A stretch of DNA of 6,768 bases from JACZQZ01 sp046756945 (GTDB lineage Bacteria > Pseudomonadota > Alphaproteobacteria > Rhodospirillales > 2-02-FULL-58-16), in contig JBHHXI010000150.1 of NCBI GenBank assembly GCA_046756945.1, positions 1-6,768 on the forward strand, written 5' to 3'. The notes beneath the pieces are model-generated. The model was not told the DNA's origin. It saw only the letters and a list, made by a program, of their open reading frames with translations, and did no database searches. How positions within the stretch are numbered: position 1 is the stretch's first letter; each line of letters starts with the position of its first letter. Shown in pieces: positions 5,220 to 6,768 of the stretch. The translations under genes were made by a program, and so were the position numbers.

Positions 5220-6587
5220 ATGGACCCGAGAAAGGTGAGGACGGCGGCCGACGCGCGCCGCATCGTCGCGGAACGCAGACTGGATCACGTCAAGGTCGGC
5301 GTCTTCGACATGGACGGGGTGCTGCGCGGCAAGTACATGGGCCGCGACAAGTTCCTCTCGGCGTTGAAGGGCGGCTTCGGGTTCTGCGACGTGGTCCTGG
5401 GCTGGGACGCCAGCGACCAGTTGTACGACAACGTGACCTATACCGGGTGGCACACCGGCTATCCCGACGCCCGGGTGCGCATCGTCCCCGAGAGCTGCCG
5501 CGACATCCCGTGGGAGGACGGGATGCTGTTCTTCCTCGGCGAGTTCGCCGCCCCGGCGGACGAGATCTGCCCGCGCGCCGTCCTGCGCCGGGTCCTGGAC
5601 AAGGCCCGCGCCATGGGGTTCCAGTCCTACGCCGGGTTCGAGTACGAATTCTTCGTCTTCGACGAGACCCCCCATTCGGTGCGCGAAAAGCACTACCGCG
5701 GCCTCAAGCCCATGGCGCCGGGCTTCTTCGGCTACTCGGTGATGCGCAGTTCCGTCGGGTCGGACTTCTATTCCGAGCTTCTCGCCGGGTGCGAGGCCAT
5801 GGACATGGGCCTCGAGTCCCTGCACGAGGAGACCGGCCCCGGCGTCGTCGAGGCCGCCATCGCCGCGGATTCCGGGATCGCCGCCGCCGACAAGGCCGCC
5901 CTGTTCAAGACCTTTGCCAAGGTCATGGCCCAGAAGATGGGCCTGATGGCCACCTTCATGGCCAAGTGGTCCGCCGACTGGCCCGGCCAGAGCGGCCACA
6001 TCCACCTGTCGCTCAAGGACAGGAACGGCAAGGCCGTCTTCTTCGACGCCAGGAAGCCGGACCGGATGAGCGAACGCCTGCGCCATTTCCTCGGCGGCCA
6101 GCAGACTCTGATGCCGGAACTGCTGGCGATGATCGCGCCCACGGTGAATTCCTACACCCGCCTGATTCCCGGCTTCTGGGCGCCGACCGGGGCCAACTGG
6201 GGCATGGACAACCGCACCTGCGCGCTGCGCGTCATCAGCGGAAGCGCCAAGGCGCAGCGCGTCGAGTACCGCATCGCGGCCGCCGACGCCAATCCCTACC
6301 TGGCGCTCGCCGCCGCCCTGGCCTCGGGACTGTGGGGAATCGAGAACGGGATCGAGCCGACGGCGCCGGTCCTCGGCAACGCCTACGACCGGAAGGTGCC
6401 GAAACGCCTCGGCCTGCCCGCCACCCTGTGGGAGGCGGCCCAGCGCCTCAAGGCTTCCCGGGCGGCGCGCGCCTGCTTCGGCGACGCCTTCGTCGACCAC
6501 TACGCCGCCACCCGCGAGTGGGAGGAGCGCGAATTCCGCAAGCACATCACGGACTGGGAGATGGAGCGCTATTTCGAGATCATTTAG
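5220..6587 (+). CDS. Glutamine-synthetase-family ligase, probable gamma-glutamyl-amine synthetase
   Basis: This is a 455-residue protein of normal length for the single-domain GSI family. It has a beta-grasp N-domain (about 20-110) and a catalytic domain. Visible active-site elements are EYE (Glu141, Glu143) and HEETGPGVVE (Glu203/204, Glu211) for metals, GHIH (His260, His262), NSYTRLIPG with Arg314, DNR with Arg332, and RVEYR (Glu349, Arg351) for glutamate and ATP. The family joins the gamma-carboxyl of glutamate to an amine through a gamma-glutamyl phosphate. In true glutamine synthetase the flap is PG(Y/F)EAP with the ammonium-handling Glu327; here it is PGFWAP, with Trp320 in that place. 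This argues against ammonia as substrate and for a larger amine. It retains a Tyr (NAYD) where the adenylylation site falls, but not the surrounding LPPEE motif. It is transcribed away from the permease operon, with a clear ribosome binding site. Its stop codon lies at the edge of a mobile-element-like repeat. The amine is unknown. Confidence 0.93.
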   Translation: MDPRKVRTAADARRIVAERRLDHVKVGVFDMDGVLRGKYMGRDKFLSALKGGFGFCDVVLGWDASDQLYDNVTYTGWHTGYPDARVRIVPESCRDIPWEDGMLFFLGEFAAPADEICPRAVLRRVLDKARAMGFQSYAGFEYEFFVFDETPHSVREKHYRGLKPMAPGFFGYSVMRSSVGSDFYSELLAGCEAMDMGLESLHEETGPGVVEAAIAADSGIAAADKAALFKTFAKVMAQKMGLMATFMAKWSADWPGQSGHIHLSLKDRNGKAVFFDARKPDRMSERLRHFLGGQQTLMPELLAMIAPTVNSYTRLIPGFWAPTGANWGMDNRTCALRVISGSAKAQRVEYRIAAADANPYLALAAALASGLWGIENGIEPTAPVLGNAYDRKVPKRLGLPATLWEAAQRLKASRAARACFGDAFVDHYAATREWEEREFRKHITDWEMERYFEII

Positions 6588-6620
6588 CAGGCTGCTGAAA
6601 AAGGGCGTTGCTGGTGCCTT

Positions 6621-6655
6621 ATGCTTCGAGACGGCGCTCCGCGCCTCCTCAGCAT
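6621..6655. repeat. Palindromic unit, left copy
   Basis: ATGCT at 6621 pairs with AGCAT at 6651-6655, enclosing TCGAGAC, a hairpin (GGCGC TCC GCGCC) and TCCTC. It is an alphaproteobacterial-type palindromic repeat, inverted relative to the copy at 6689-6727. Confidence 0.6.
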
Positions 6656-6688
6656 GAGGGGTAAGTGTTTGATTATATGAGAATCCTC

Positions 6689-6727
6689 ATCCTGAGGAGC
6701 CGCCCAAAGGGCGGCGTCTCGAAGGAT
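6689..6727. repeat. Palindromic unit, right copy
   Basis: ATCCT and AGGAT form the outer arms around a seven-base-pair hairpin, GCCGCCC AAA GGGCGGC. GTCTCGA and TGAGGA flank the hairpin as in the left copy. It matches the ATCCTGAGGAG...GTCTCGAAGGAT repeats common in alphaproteobacterial intergenic DNA. Confidence 0.65.
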
Positions 6728-6768
6728 AGGACGGCACATGGGTGGTTTTTCAGCAGCCTGTTAGGGCG

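Larger units (their letters stand above)
6585..6763. mobile_element. MITE-like element with 18-bp terminal inverted repeats
   Basis: The left end TAGCAGGCTGCTGAAAAA (6585-6602) and the right end TTTTTCAGCAGCCTGTTA (6746-6763) are inverted repeats with one mismatch. The roughly 179-base element has no coding capacity, and its two halves are inverted copies of one another over most of their length, including a palindromic unit in each. The outermost TA on both sides could be a target-site duplication or part of the repeat. Such non-autonomous elements are moved by a transposase encoded elsewhere; no IS family is assigned. The element begins at the TAG of the ligase gene. Confidence 0.7.

Noticed and set aside
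5013..6545. Long open frames overlapping the ligase gene (minus strand 5013-6545 and plus strand 5174-6598)
   Set aside because: Both are GC-rich shadow frames with low-complexity Arg/Gly/Ala products. The frame 5220-6587 has complete glutamine-synthetase motifs and a ribosome binding site.
5220..6587. Housekeeping glutamine synthetase (glnA)
   Set aside because: The flap Glu is Trp, the adenylylation LPPEE context is missing, and no glnB lies adjacent in the window. A specialised ligase fits better.

Overview
The window is very GC-rich and densely coding. It looks like part of an alphaproteobacterial chromosome, probably from a Rhodospirillales-type organism. This rests on codon use, on a small protein carrying GPDRR/GPERR motifs, and on a palindromic repeat of the CTTCGAGAC...CTCCTCAGGATGAGG kind at the right end, which is common in alphaproteobacteria. 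The assignment is inference; no rRNA or tRNA is present to confirm it.

Left part (1-2564), all on the minus strand. Reading 5' to 3', it begins with a pentapeptide-repeat protein (start near 2139) with 83 uninterrupted five-residue units plus two more. Next is a 66-residue protein with GPDRR/GPERR motifs that resembles the detached C-terminal tail of a CheY-like response regulator. Last is a putative small lipoprotein that runs off the left edge. The 425-base leader of the pentapeptide-repeat gene (2140-2564) holds a palindromic element and a 9-bp direct repeat but no convincing gene.

Right part (2565-6587) is a divergent metabolic cluster. A 10-TM EamA/DMT permease and a class III PLP enzyme form a tight minus-strand operon with a 27-base gap. 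A glutamine-synthetase-family ligase is transcribed the other way across a 333-base intergenic region. The PLP enzyme resembles the PbfA group, (R)-1-hydroxy-2-aminoethylphosphonate ammonia-lyases, and small DMT permeases are known near phosphonate operons. The ligase has Trp where true glutamine synthetase has the ammonium-binding flap Glu, so it probably gamma-glutamylates an amine. Together the three genes look like an uptake, conversion and ligation module for an amino-alcohol or aminophosphonate-like compound. No phnW, phnX or C-P lyase gene lies in the window, so the substrate is open.

The right edge (6585-6763) is a MITE-like element. Its 18-bp terminal inverted repeats enclose two inverted copies of a palindromic unit, and its left end coincides with the stop codon of the ligase gene.
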